Shown here: positions 8,576 through 17,081 of the stretch, piece by piece
How positions within the stretch are numbered: the stretch's first letter is position 1
Layout of the letters: every line of letters starts with the position of its first letter
Assembly: GCA_023393235.1 (NCBI GenBank)
Contig: JAEWMH010000081.1
Coordinates: 1 to 64,000 of the forward strand
Reading direction: 5' to 3'
Source: Bacillota bacterium
GTDB lineage: Bacteria > Bacillota > Bacilli > Paenibacillales > NBRC-103111
Length of the DNA: 64,000 nucleotides
Made by a program: the position numbers and the translations under genes
The notes under the pieces: generated by a model
The model's database searches: none
Told to the model about the DNA's origin: nothing
The model's input: the letters and a program-made list of their open reading frames with translations, nothing else

Positions 8576-8932
8576 ATGACGGTTACATTTTATGGGTATC
8601 CTCCCTGCAGTACCTGCCGGAATGCCTTGAAGTGGCTGAAGGCGCAGGGAGTGGCAGCGGAGGTTAAGGATATTACCGCCGAACCTCCCGGCAAGGAAGC
8701 ACTGAGGCAAATGGCCAACCTGGCCGGTTTAGACATCCGCAAGCTGTTCAACGTTTCCGGACAGGTGTACAGGGAGCTGTCCCTGAAGGACCGCCTGCCC
8801 GGCATGAGCGAGGACGAGATGCTGGAGCTCCTGGCGGGGAACGGCAAGCTGATCAAGCGCCCCCTGGTTACAGATGGCCTGAAGGCTACAGTCGGCTTTA
8901 ATGAAGAGGAATTCAGACAGGCATGGGCCTGA
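8576..8932 (+). CDS. ArsC/Spx-like thioredoxin-fold protein
   Basis: The 118-residue product belongs to the ArsC/Spx superfamily and resembles Bacillus YusI. It starts with a thioredoxin-fold strand and a CxxC pair (about Cys11 and Cys14 in PPCSTC). It also has KDITAEPPGKEAL, LFNVSGQVYRELSLKDRLP and RPLVTDG, where arsenate reductases and Spx bind partners. The first in-frame ATG (8567) lies only one base from the ribosome binding site. ATG 8576 has nine-base spacing from AAAGGAAG and gives the usual length, so I chose it. Whether it is a reductase or a regulator is open. The distance to the next gene is 22 bp. Confidence 0.85.
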   Translation: MTVTFYGYPPCSTCRNALKWLKAQGVAAEVKDITAEPPGKEALRQMANLAGLDIRKLFNVSGQVYRELSLKDRLPGMSEDEMLELLAGNGKLIKRPLVTDGLKATVGFNEEEFRQAWA

Positions 8933-8954
8933 CGGGACCGGGAGTGTCACGAGA

Positions 8955-10142
8955 ATGAGCAGATGGAGATCCGCCAAGCTGAACCGTCTCGGTTCGGCTA
9001 TATTTAGCGAGGTTGCGGAATGGAAGCGGGAAGCACGGGAGAAGGGCCTTACGCTCATCGATTTGGGCATCGGCAGCCCCGACGGACAGCCGGATGAAGC
9101 CGTCGTCCGGGAGCTGGCCCGTGCGGTGCAGGACGGAGGCAATTACGGCTACCCCTCCTCGGAGGGAAGCCTGGCGTTCCGGGAGGCGGTGGCCGACTGG
9201 TACAGCTTCCGTTTCGGAGTAGAGCTTGACCCGCATAAGGAAATCACTGCTTTGATGGGTTCCCAGGACGGGCTCTCCCATCTGGCTATGGCCGTGGCGA
9301 ATCCCGGCGATACTGCGCTTGTTCCCGATCCCGGTTACCCGATTTACTCGGCGAGCCTGGTGCTTGCCGGAGTAGAGCCGTACCCGGTCCCACTTTTGCC
9401 CGAGTTTGGTTATTTGCCCGACTTGGACTCTATTCCGGCCGGGGTGCTGGATAAGAGCACGTTTATGCTGCTGAATTATCCCAACAATCCCTTGTCCGCC
9501 GTGGCCGATCTATCTTTTTTTGAGAAATTGGTGTATCTTGGATTCAGGCACGACCTGCTGCTCATCCACGATATCGCCTACTCCGAACTGGCTTTTGACG
9601 GTTACCGTCCCCCCAGCATCCTAGAGATCAAAGACGCCAAAAAAACCGCTGTGGAATTCCATTCCTTGTCCAAAAGCTTCAATATGGCCGGATGCCGGAT
9701 TGCGTTTCTGACCGGTAACGAAGATGCAGTAACCTCTCTGAAGACGCTGAAGTCGAATATCGATTACGGAGTGTTCGAGGCGGTGCAGCAAGCCGGGATT
9801 GCAGCTATGCGCGAGGATATCCGTTCAGGATTGGGCGGACGGAATGCCCTGGTATACCAGGCCAGAAGGGATCTTCTGCTGGAGCGGCTGGAGGAGTGGG
9901 GCTGGATCATCCCGAAGCCCAAGGCGACGATGTTTGTATGGGCGCCAGTCCCGGGAGGGCTTACCTCCCGCAGCTTCGCAAGAGAGCTTGCCGTCGAAAC
10001 CGGGGTGATCGTCATTCCCGGCGATGCATTCGGGCAATATGGGGAGGGGTATGTGCGGATCGCTCTGGTTCAGGGTGAGGATATGCTCAAGGAAGCAGCA
10101 GACCGGATCGGCCGTTTTTTGGGCGGAGTTTCGGTTTCGTAA
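8955..10142 (+). CDS. Class I/II PLP-dependent aminotransferase
   Basis: The 395-residue cytosolic enzyme has the fold-type I aminotransferase layout. LIDLGIGSPDGQPDE is near the N terminus, GNYGYPSSEG follows, then LNYPNNPLSA and HDIAYSELAFDG. The PLP lysine is about Lys240 in HSLSKSFNMAGCRIAFLTGN. The pattern resembles LL-diaminopimelate aminotransferase-like enzymes, but the substrate cannot be fixed from motifs. I prefer ATG 8955 over the upstream frame inside the ArsC-like gene because GGGAG lies about 11 bases before it. Confidence 0.88.
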   Translation: MSRWRSAKLNRLGSAIFSEVAEWKREAREKGLTLIDLGIGSPDGQPDEAVVRELARAVQDGGNYGYPSSEGSLAFREAVADWYSFRFGVELDPHKEITALMGSQDGLSHLAMAVANPGDTALVPDPGYPIYSASLVLAGVEPYPVPLLPEFGYLPDLDSIPAGVLDKSTFMLLNYPNNPLSAVADLSFFEKLVYLGFRHDLLLIHDIAYSELAFDGYRPPSILEIKDAKKTAVEFHSLSKSFNMAGCRIAFLTGNEDAVTSLKTLKSNIDYGVFEAVQQAGIAAMREDIRSGLGGRNALVYQARRDLLLERLEEWGWIIPKPKATMFVWAPVPGGLTSRSFARELAVETGVIVIPGDAFGQYGEGYVRIALVQGEDMLKEAADRIGRFLGGVSVS

Positions 10143-10238
10143 CGATACGGATATAATTTCATGCCATTCTGTCTATGATGGTAATATAAGCACCGAAACC
10201 GGTGCGTGCAAAATTTATGCAGAAAGCAAGGTGATATG

Positions 10239-11375
10239 ATGGACTCCATTCAATCTTTGTCCGAGCTTTTGTCCGAGCAGAAAGCCGGGTCGTTCGTGGA
10301 AATTCCCGGCAGGCTGGCCCGCACCTTCGGGCAGACGACCATTTCCACCACCCTTCCGGTGAGCAAGCTGCTCTCCATCTATGAGGTGGACCTGGAAGTG
10401 CAGCGTTCCATTATTCCGCAAAACCTGACCAAGCTGATCGACTACATCCAATTGTTCCTGGACCATCAGCAAACCGTGTATTTTCCCGGGATTATCCTAT
10501 CCGCCCGCGGTGCCGGGGAATATGACGAGAACGCCGGCGTGTACAGGCTGAAGGCCATCGAGAAGCTGTACGTGGTGGATGGACAGCACCGGCTGGCCGC
10601 ATTCCAGCGGCTCACAGAGTCCTTCCAGAGCCTCATGGCCCGGGCCAAGGACCGCCGGGAATATGACAAGATGGAGGAGATTTCGCAGAAGCTGAACAGC
10701 CTCTACCAGTTCCCCATGTCTGTTATGATTTATCTGGACATCGACGCCCGCCAGGAGCGCCAGCTGTTTAGTGATATCAACAAGCTCCCCCGCAAGATCG
10801 GCGGGAACCTGGCCGTTCTGCGTGACCAGCGCCGCTTCTACCATGTGGTGGCGTCCCGTCTCGCCGGAAGCGACCCGAATCTGCAGGATATCGGCGTGGA
10901 TATGTTCACCGAACGGGGCAAGGGCCCGGAATTCCTATGGTCCTACCACCTGCTGGTGGAGGTTATGTGTGCGCTTTTCGAAGGCCGCATGCGTTCCTCC
11001 GCCCGCAACAACGGCTACCAGTTCACGGAAGAGGAAGAGGATGAAGCCATTAAGGAAGCCTCCTTCTATCTGGACCGTCTGGTGGCGTATCTGCCCAAAC
11101 CCGGCAAGGGCGTGATTGCCTGGTCCGAGAATGTGCAGCTGGCTCTGGCGCTGTTCTCCCATGAGGAAGCCGTCAAAACCGGCAGCTTCAACCGGTATTC
11201 CCTGGAGCATGCCCTGAAGATTCTGCCCCATATTGACTGGGACGGCATCTATGTGGGTGAGGAAAAGGACCGTCTGCCCCGACGCAGCCGGATTATGAAG
11301 GCGTACCAATATATCAAGGAATTCTATAACAACAACCAACTGATCTTAATCGGGACGAAGGAGGATGCGGGCTAA
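10239..11375 (+). CDS. DGQHR-domain (DndB-like) protein, first of a pair
   Basis: The 378-residue product carries the signature VVDGQHRLAAF (DGQHR at about 114-118). This motif marks the family that includes DndB, the transcriptional and modification regulator of DNA phosphorothioation systems. Downstream SVMIYLDIDARQERQLFSDINKLPRKIGGN is also typical of DGQHR proteins. The fold is related to ParB/sulfiredoxin-type domains. AAGGTGA at 10228-10234 supports ATG 10239 (10236 is possible). No dndA, C, D, E or dpt genes are nearby. The next gene, a second DGQHR protein, overlaps by one base, so both are co-translated. The function here is unknown. Confidence 0.82.
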   Translation: MDSIQSLSELLSEQKAGSFVEIPGRLARTFGQTTISTTLPVSKLLSIYEVDLEVQRSIIPQNLTKLIDYIQLFLDHQQTVYFPGIILSARGAGEYDENAGVYRLKAIEKLYVVDGQHRLAAFQRLTESFQSLMARAKDRREYDKMEEISQKLNSLYQFPMSVMIYLDIDARQERQLFSDINKLPRKIGGNLAVLRDQRRFYHVVASRLAGSDPNLQDIGVDMFTERGKGPEFLWSYHLLVEVMCALFEGRMRSSARNNGYQFTEEEEDEAIKEASFYLDRLVAYLPKPGKGVIAWSENVQLALALFSHEEAVKTGSFNRYSLEHALKILPHIDWDGIYVGEEKDRLPRRSRIMKAYQYIKEFYNNNQLILIGTKEDAG

Positions 11376-12547
11376 TGGAAGGCTTATGCTTAAATATGAC
11401 CATTCATCCGTTCTGCGACCGGTTTGGACTGGCAACCATTTCCTTGCCGGTGCAGGATCTGTTGAACTATACCGCGATTGATTCCATGGTGCAGCGCAAG
11501 CTTTCCGGCATGCAGCGCCGCAAAATCGCCAACTATCTCCAGGAGCGGGAGCTGGACCATGTATTCTTCGGCCCCGTTACCCTGTCGCTGCGTGACGTCA
11601 GCCAGCTGGCCCGCGATGAAGAAGGCGGCCTGTACCTGCGCCACGGCTCCAAGCTGAGCATTCTGGACGGACAGCACCGGATTATGGCGTTGGGCTACGT
11701 CAATGAGCAAATGCTGAAGGAAGTCCGCCGCTACGAGAAGAAGCTGGCCGCCCTCAAGCTCAAAATCCGCCGCCATGGGGAAAATGACGAGCTGAAGGAA
11801 GAAGCTGCCCAAACGGAAGGTCTGCTGGAGCAGCTGGAGAAGCGCCGCCTGGATCTGGTGGAAACCGAGCTGTCCGTACAGCTGTATGTGGGTTTGACCG
11901 AGGAAGAGGAAAAGCAGCTGTTCGGCGACATCAACTCCAAGGTGCAGCTGGTTTCCAAGGAGCTGGGCCATTCCTTCGACTCCACCGATCCGCTGAATCT
12001 GGTGATCCAGCAGGTAGCCGACCACAATGTCTACCTGAAGGCCGCCGGTGTGGAGAAACGCAGCAACCTGACCTCCTTCAACAAAAACTTCACGTCCTTC
12101 AGCTGGCTGTATTCCACCTCCGTCATGCTGTTTTCCGGACGTCTGCAAACCTCCTATGAGCTGGCCCGGCGGATCCGCAAGGCTCCGGCCACTTATGTGG
12201 AGATTCTGCACCAATTCTTTAATACCATTCTTCCGTTGATGCCGGAGCAGCCGGGGCTGCCCCAATACTCCACCTCCAGCCGTGTTATGCAGGAGGGTAT
12301 CGCCTTGTACGCGCATCAACACCTGTTCAAAAACGGCGAATACGACGAAAAGGGATTGCAATGCCTGCAGATCTTCGACGGCTTCGACTGGAGCCACGAG
12401 AACGAGGATCTGATCCGGGTATTCGGTTCCCTGGACAACGGCAAGCTGAACCTGATCCACGAAAAATCCCTGCGCAAGCATGTGAAAATGGTGGAGCTGT
12501 TCCAGTCCCTGTACAAGGAAGCCGCCGAGTCGGAAGCGTTGGCATAA
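11375..12547 (+). CDS. DGQHR-domain (DndB-like) protein, second of a pair
   Basis: This 390-residue paralogue has SILDGQHRIMALGYVNE (DGQHR at about 98-102). A charged, probably coiled-coil insertion (about residues 105-160) separates the DGQHR motif from LSVQLYVGLTEEEEKQLFGDINSKVQLVSKEL. That last segment parallels the DINKLPRK segment of the first gene. The insertion is the clearest difference between the paralogues. The Shine-Dalgarno GAAGGAGG lies at 11357-11364 and the start overlaps the upstream stop as TAATG. The pair probably forms a hetero-oligomer, which is inference. Confidence 0.82.
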   Translation: MEGLCLNMTIHPFCDRFGLATISLPVQDLLNYTAIDSMVQRKLSGMQRRKIANYLQERELDHVFFGPVTLSLRDVSQLARDEEGGLYLRHGSKLSILDGQHRIMALGYVNEQMLKEVRRYEKKLAALKLKIRRHGENDELKEEAAQTEGLLEQLEKRRLDLVETELSVQLYVGLTEEEEKQLFGDINSKVQLVSKELGHSFDSTDPLNLVIQQVADHNVYLKAAGVEKRSNLTSFNKNFTSFSWLYSTSVMLFSGRLQTSYELARRIRKAPATYVEILHQFFNTILPLMPEQPGLPQYSTSSRVMQEGIALYAHQHLFKNGEYDEKGLQCLQIFDGFDWSHENEDLIRVFGSLDNGKLNLIHEKSLRKHVKMVELFQSLYKEAAESEALA

Positions 12548-12562
12548 CATCGGGTTTCTTCC

Positions 12563-12724
12563 AGGGCGTGTTTGAAAACTCCGAGGGGAGCAAATGTTAG
12601 CGAATTTTCGTTCATGGCAAGGCACTTGCCCGCAGGCGTACCGGGGGTACGTCAAGGGGAAGTAACGAAGTCAGGGCGAAAAGGCGTTGAAAGGTGCCCT
12701 CAAGCGAGTTTTCAGACACGCCCT
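12563..12724. mobile_element. MITE-like element, 162 bp, with 19-bp terminal inverted repeats
   Basis: The left end AGGGCGTGTTTGAAAACTC (12563-12581) and the right end GAGTTTTCAGACACGCCCT (12706-12724) are inverted repeats matching at 18 of 19 positions. The interior has no credible gene. It starts 15 bp after the second DGQHR gene. The flanks TTCTT and AAGAA extend the inverted symmetry with a 2-base offset, so a clean target-site duplication is not evident. It resembles a non-autonomous element moved by a transposase in trans, or a REP-type palindrome. Confidence 0.75.
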
Positions 12725-12726
12725 AA

Positions 12727-12779
12727 GAAGCCGGTTGGCCCTGGGGCTGTCTGACGGATAGTCTCCCGCTGCCGGCTTC
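12727..12779. repeat. Palindrome with 8-bp GAAGCCGG/CCGGCTTC arms
   Basis: Perfect 8-bp arms at 12727-12734 and 12772-12779 enclose a 37-base loop. There is no T-run, so it is a weak terminator at best. It lies between the MITE-like element and the YhcH-family gene and may be part of that gene's 5' leader. Confidence 0.5.
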
Positions 12780-12810
12780 AACCTATTATGATAAAGAGGT
12801 GCAGTCCGCA

Positions 12811-13287
12811 ATGATCGTAGGTAATTTGGATTCTTGGCAAAAAGAAGCACATATCTATTCCAAAGCGCTGGCAAAAGGAATGGCCTTTGTTCTGGAAAAC
12901 CGTACGGGGGAGCTGGAGGTTGGCCGCCACGAAATCGACGGCGACAAGATGTTCGCCCTGGTATCCGTAGCCGAAACGGAGCCTAAGCAGGACCGCAAGC
13001 CGGAAGCCCATGACCGCTATATCGATATCCAATATTTGGCCAGCGGTGCAGGGGAAGTTATCGGGGTTTCCCGCCGTTCCGCCGATTCCGTACCCTCCGA
13101 GGATTACCTGGGCAGCCGGGATATCGCCTTCTATACCGATGTGAAGGATGAAACGGATGTGCTTTTGCGTCCCGGCATGTTCGCCGTGTTCTTCCCGGAT
13201 GACATCCACCGTCCGCTGTGCGCAGCGGGAGATACGGCCGATTCGGTAAAGAAGATCGTTGTGAAGATCGCGCTGGATATTCTGTAA
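12811..13287 (+). CDS. YhcH/YjgK/YiaL (DUF386) family protein
   Basis: The 158-residue product belongs to the small cupin-like family that includes YhcH, YiaL and EbgC. EbgC is a beta-galactosidase small subunit; YhcH/NanQ acts on sialic acid anomers. Family signs are GRHEIDGDKMFALVS, ETEPKQDRKPEAHDRYIDIQY and the metal-binding region FFPDDIHRPLCA. AAAGAGGTG at 12793-12801 is ten bases before ATG 12811. The GTG inside that box is a poor start. It stands alone, and no sugar catabolic partner is adjacent, so the substrate is unknown. Confidence 0.88.
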   Translation: MIVGNLDSWQKEAHIYSKALAKGMAFVLENRTGELEVGRHEIDGDKMFALVSVAETEPKQDRKPEAHDRYIDIQYLASGAGEVIGVSRRSADSVPSEDYLGSRDIAFYTDVKDETDVLLRPGMFAVFFPDDIHRPLCAAGDTADSVKKIVVKIALDIL

Positions 13288-13303
13288 TAAAATACTCAAC
13301 AGC

Positions 13304-13347
13304 AAACAGGCCTGTTTTGCCGAATATTGGCAGAACAGGCCTGTTTG
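13304..13347. terminator. Hairpin terminator after the YhcH-family gene
   Basis: A long, nearly perfect inverted repeat (AAACAGGCCTGTT arms) surrounds a short loop and follows the stop codon by 16 bp. It could serve transcripts from both sides, since the exonuclease gene converges from the right. Confidence 0.8.
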
Positions 13348-13359
13348 TTCCATGCCGCG

Positions 13360-13610
13360 GCTGTGGACTATTTTGAGTCCGCCGATCCGGTTTGCTCCGG
13401 ACCCAGAAGCCGTTATTTGCCTGGAATCGGCGATTTTACTCTTTTTACGGACCCAGGGTACGCTATTTCCGCTAAAGTCTGCCCGCAAAAGGACCTATCG
13501 CCCTAATAACGGCTGCTGTGTCCGCAAGAATAAGAAAAAACCGTATTTCCGCCGAATAGCTGACGCTCTGTCCGTTAGGACTTAGGACCGTCACTGCCCC
13601 TGTCACGCTT
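13360..13610. repeat. Intergenic block with degenerate repeat cores, no gene
   Basis: Between the terminator and the exonuclease gene I see no gene. The stretch contains TTTCCGC and CCGTTA-type cores (around 13466, 13548 and 13571) and two CGGACCCAG motifs, one near 13393 and one near 13448 (about 55 bp apart). It looks like a decayed relative of the other spaced-core blocks in this window. Confidence 0.45.
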
Positions 13611-13623
13611 TGGGGGGATTTGT

Positions 13624-14511
13624 TTAAGCTCCCAGAGAAGCGTCAATCCGGATGTTTAACTCGTACTGCTCCATGGAAGCGCGGAGTACATCATGCCGGA
13701 TATTCAGCTGCAGGGCCTCCAGTGGAAGCTCGCCAATCTCGGGTATATCCACGATGATGGTGGACAGCTCCTTGCTTAGGAAGCAGGATTCCTGTCCGGC
13801 CAACAGCTTCTTCCTGTGTTTGGTCAGGTGTGGCTCCAGCTGGTCGATGGAGGCGTACAAGCTTTCCAGGTTGCCGTATTGCTGAATCAGAGGCAGGGCG
13901 GATTTTGCTCCGATGCCGGGGCAGCCCGGGATGTTGTCGCTGGTGTCCCCGAGCAGGGCCTTCACATCGGTCCACTGTCCCGGCACAATGCCGTAATCGT
14001 TCTGGAAGTGGGCACAGGTATAGACGGTTTCACCCTGTTTGCCAGCAATAATCTGTGACGAGGTTTCACTCAGCAGCTGAAGCAGGTCCCGGTCGTTGCT
14101 GTAAATAAAGCAGTGGTCTACCGGCCACCGGCGGGAGAAAGCCCCCAGCAGATCATCCGCTTCATACGGGGGAAGGGACAGCTGGTGTACGCCGATGCCC
14201 TCCAGAATGTCCCGGCAGCTCAGGTACTGGTCCAGCAGAGGTTCGGGCAGCTCCGTCCGGGTAGCCTTGTAGGAAGCATACTTCTGCCTGCGGGTGGTTT
14301 CCTCCCGCTTCACGTCCCACAGGACGGATAGATGGGTGATCCGGTGCTCCCGGATCAGGTTGAACAGCTTCTGGTAAAACACCCGGAGCGCATTATTGTA
14401 AACGCCGTTCTTATTCCGCAGTTGGTCATTGTCTCTGTTGTACGATGTGGCAAAATGGGCTCTGCTCAGCAGGTTGAAGCCGTCGATGAGCAGGAGATGC
14501 TGCTGGTTCAT
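13624..14511 (-). CDS. 5'-3' exonuclease (YpcP-like, polymerase I N-domain type)
   Basis: The 295-residue protein is a stand-alone FEN-type 5'-3' exonuclease similar to Bacillus YpcP. Motifs in order are LLIDGFNLLSRAHFA at the N terminus, the arch region KREETTRRQKYASYKATR, PPYEADDLLGA, YSNDRDLLQLL, and the helix-hairpin-helix GDTSDNIPGCPGIGAKSALPLIQQYG. The acidic metal ligands in these motifs are present, so it should be active in removing RNA primers or flaps. AAAAAGGTG precedes the ATG by a few bases. It is transcribed leftwards against its neighbours. Confidence 0.9.
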   Translation of the reverse strand: MNQQHLLLIDGFNLLSRAHFATSYNRDNDQLRNKNGVYNNALRVFYQKLFNLIREHRITHLSVLWDVKREETTRRQKYASYKATRTELPEPLLDQYLSCRDILEGIGVHQLSLPPYEADDLLGAFSRRWPVDHCFIYSNDRDLLQLLSETSSQIIAGKQGETVYTCAHFQNDYGIVPGQWTDVKALLGDTSDNIPGCPGIGAKSALPLIQQYGNLESLYASIDQLEPHLTKHRKKLLAGQESCFLSKELSTIIVDIPEIGELPLEALQLNIRHDVLRASMEQYELNIRIDASLGA

Positions 14512-14623
14512 ACATTCACCTTTTTCCTTGAAAATCGCATACTCATTTTTACTTACTCCTTATTATTGCATTCCCGGCAGGGTTTCACAATGTTTGACAC
14601 TGGAAATTGACCGAAATTCGACA

Positions 14624-14652
14624 TAGACCAGGAATTTTTTCAATGCTATAAT
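14624..14652 (+). promoter_or_regulatory. Sigma-A-type promoter for the chemoreceptor gene
   Basis: TAGACC (14624-14629) and TATAAT (14647-14652) are 17 bases apart, about 48 bases upstream of ATG 14701. Confidence 0.6.
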
Positions 14653-14700
14653 ATTTGGTAAAGAAATCGTTTTCATTTTGCCGGCAGAGGAGTGGGCTCC

Positions 14701-15963
14701 ATGGACTTTATGAACAGTTGGTCCTTCCGCAAAAAATTATTGGTGGGTTGCTACGGGTTGTTGGGGGTCGCAGAAATTTTGCAGCTGATTAAGACTTTTA
14801 TCATGGGACACACCATTTGGGAGTGGCTGATCCAGCTGGTGATTACCTTTGGCATCGCGTTTCCGCTGATCCGCATGATCGAATCCAAACTCACCGAAAC
14901 CGTGGAGCACATGACCCGGGTGGCGATGAATGTAGCCAAGGGGGATTTTTCCCAGAAGGTGCGCATTGAGAGCAATGACGCCTTCGGCGATTTGGGCAAT
15001 GCTTTAAACCAGATGATCGACAAGCTGCGGGGGATTCTGAAGGATACCACCGGCATCGCCAGACAGGTATCCGACACCACCATCAGCATCCGCAACAAAA
15101 GCCAGGAATTCCGGGATGTGCTGGGCCAGGTGGCGGTATCCACCAACGAGCTGGCTGTCGGGGCAAGCTCCATTTCGGAGGATGTATCGGATATGACGGG
15201 CTCCGTTCGTGATATAGAGGGCAAGGTGGAAGCCTTCGCCAATTCCGCCAAGTCCATGAATGACAAGTCCGGCCAGATGATCGCTCTGGTGGAGAAAGGG
15301 CGCAACGCCGTGGAAGGCCAAGGCATGGGGATGAAGAGCAATATTGCCGCCACGCTGGCTGTTGCCGCCACCATCAAGGAGCTGGCTGTGCAGGCGGAGG
15401 GCATTACCAAGATTACCCGTACCATCAAGGACATCGCCGAACAAACCAACCTGTTGTCGCTGAATGCCTCCATAGAGGCAGCGAGAGCCGGAGAGCATGG
15501 CCGGGGGTTTGCCGTAGTGGCCCAGCAGGTGCGCAACCTGGCGGAGGAATCCACCCAGGCCACCAAGGAAGTGTTTAGCCTGGTCAACCGGATTCAAACC
15601 GGTGTGAAGGAAGCCAGCGAGAACATCAAGGCCAATGAAGAGATCGTGAACATGCAAAGCGGAATGATCGAAGAAACCGCCCAGGTGTTCAATGAAATCG
15701 TGGAGAGCATCCAATACATAACCCAATCCATTCACAGCTTCAATCAGGAGAGCGTCATTATGCTGGACGGCGCCCGGAAAATATCCTCGGCTATCGAGAA
15801 TATTTCCGCTATTACCCAGCAGTCCGCAGCCGGCACGGAGGAGGTATCCGCTTCTATGAACGAGCAGATATCCTCCATTCAGGAAATGACGGATCAGGCG
15901 GACAGAATGAGCCAGGTTTCCGGCCAGATGCTGAAGACGATCCAGATTTTCCGGCTGGATTGA
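14701..15963 (+). CDS. Methyl-accepting chemotaxis-type protein without an extracellular sensor domain
   Basis: The 420-residue protein has two membrane segments close together (about residues 16-34 and 42-58) with almost no loop between them. A HAMP domain follows (about 60-115), then a complete MCP signalling domain with the conserved hairpin tip EQTNLLSLNASIEAARAGEHGRGFAVVA (quoted here in part: NLLSLNASIEAARAGE). Input must come from the membrane, HAMP or a partner, not from an external ligand domain. AGAGGAG at 14686-14692 supports ATG 14701. It is monocistronic with its own promoter and terminator. Confidence 0.87.
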   Translation: MDFMNSWSFRKKLLVGCYGLLGVAEILQLIKTFIMGHTIWEWLIQLVITFGIAFPLIRMIESKLTETVEHMTRVAMNVAKGDFSQKVRIESNDAFGDLGNALNQMIDKLRGILKDTTGIARQVSDTTISIRNKSQEFRDVLGQVAVSTNELAVGASSISEDVSDMTGSVRDIEGKVEAFANSAKSMNDKSGQMIALVEKGRNAVEGQGMGMKSNIAATLAVAATIKELAVQAEGITKITRTIKDIAEQTNLLSLNASIEAARAGEHGRGFAVVAQQVRNLAEESTQATKEVFSLVNRIQTGVKEASENIKANEEIVNMQSGMIEETAQVFNEIVESIQYITQSIHSFNQESVIMLDGARKISSAIENISAITQQSAAGTEEVSASMNEQISSIQEMTDQADRMSQVSGQMLKTIQIFRLD

Positions 15964-16020
15964 TTGCAGTAGCGGCAAGTCTGTAATGTACACTATAATT
16001 ACATACATGACGCTGCATAA

Positions 16021-16052
16021 GCCGCTTCGCTCTTACGGGCGAGGCGGTTTTC
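16021..16052 (+). terminator. Rho-independent terminator after the chemoreceptor gene
   Basis: GC-rich arms (CCGCTTCGC / GCGAGGCGG) are followed by TTTTC, about 58 bp past the stop. Confidence 0.75.
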
Positions 16053-16079
16053 ATATTAAATCGAGCGGGGATAGAGTGA

Positions 16080-17081
16080 ATGATACCTATATTGGAGGTA
16101 CAAAAGCTTTGCAAGCAGTTCGGCAGCCGGATGGTGCTGCGGGATGTGGAGTTTGAATTGTATTCCGGTGAGGCTGCTGTGCTGTCCGGTCCCAATGGCA
16201 GCGGCAAAAGCACCCTGCTGCGGATTATCGCGGGGCTTCTGCCCCCGGATTCGGGAACGGTCCGGCTTGCAGACGTAAGCGGGGCCGGGAAACAAGCAGT
16301 GTGGAGAACGGGGCAGGACGAAAGTGGACAGGTACGGCGAAAATGGGGCAGGGCAAGCTCAGGCTCCGGATTGAGCCGGCGGATCGGCCTTGTACCGGAA
16401 CGGATGCCGGTTTTACGCTTCACTCCGGTGGAATATCTGACGCATATGGGGGCGGTGCGCGGGATGCCTGCGGCACGGCTGCGGGAGCGCAGCGGGGAAC
16501 TGCTTGCGCTGTGCGGATTGGAGCATGCCAAGGATGCGCCGATACGATTCTTCTCCAAGGGGTTGCTGCAAAAGGTGGGCATCATGCAGGCGATGCTGGA
16601 GCAGCCGTCCCTGCTCCTGATGGATGAGCCCTTCTCCGGCATGGATGTAAATGCCCAGGAGGATTTGGTCCGTATTCTCCGGGAGCTGAAATCCGGGGGG
16701 ACCGGGCTGCTGTTCGCCTCCCATGAACCGGGCCTTGCCGCACGGGTAGCCAGCCGGCAGCTTGTCCTGGACGGGTGTGGTGCAGTAGAGGCGCGGGAGC
16801 TGGAGCAGCCGGCGGCGGGAGGCTATGGGGTCATGGTGCGGACCCTGGGAATCGGCTCGGATACGGCGGCGGATATAGCGCTAAGGCATGGAGGGAATTG
16901 TCCGTGGGGAAGGGCAGACGATGGAGTATGGTTCCGTCCTGAACTCCGCTTTCGGGACAAGCTGCTTCTGGCGGTGCTGCAGGCAGGCGGCGGAGTGCAA
17001 AGCGTACAATCCGGGGAGGCGGGTACGGAGGAAAGCTTCGGCAGGCTCAGTACTGAAGCGGAGGAGGGAGAGCGGCAATGA
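16080..17081 (+). CDS. ABC transporter ATP-binding protein
   Basis: The 333-residue protein has one ABC ATPase domain. Walker A is GPNGSGKST (about 41-49) and Walker B is LLLMDEPFSGMD. The signature is degenerate: FSKGLLQKV replaces LSGGQ. The H-loop region reads FASHEP. An unusual Ser/Gly/Arg-rich stretch (about 68-100) interrupts the domain between Walker A and the Q-loop. The C-terminal 90 residues match no domain I know. It overlaps the permease gene by 4 bp, so the two form one exporter-like unit. The substrate is unknown. Confidence 0.82.
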   Translation: MIPILEVQKLCKQFGSRMVLRDVEFELYSGEAAVLSGPNGSGKSTLLRIIAGLLPPDSGTVRLADVSGAGKQAVWRTGQDESGQVRRKWGRASSGSGLSRRIGLVPERMPVLRFTPVEYLTHMGAVRGMPAARLRERSGELLALCGLEHAKDAPIRFFSKGLLQKVGIMQAMLEQPSLLLMDEPFSGMDVNAQEDLVRILRELKSGGTGLLFASHEPGLAARVASRQLVLDGCGAVEARELEQPAAGGYGVMVRTLGIGSDTAADIALRHGGNCPWGRADDGVWFRPELRFRDKLLLAVLQAGGGVQSVQSGEAGTEESFGRLSTEAEEGERQ

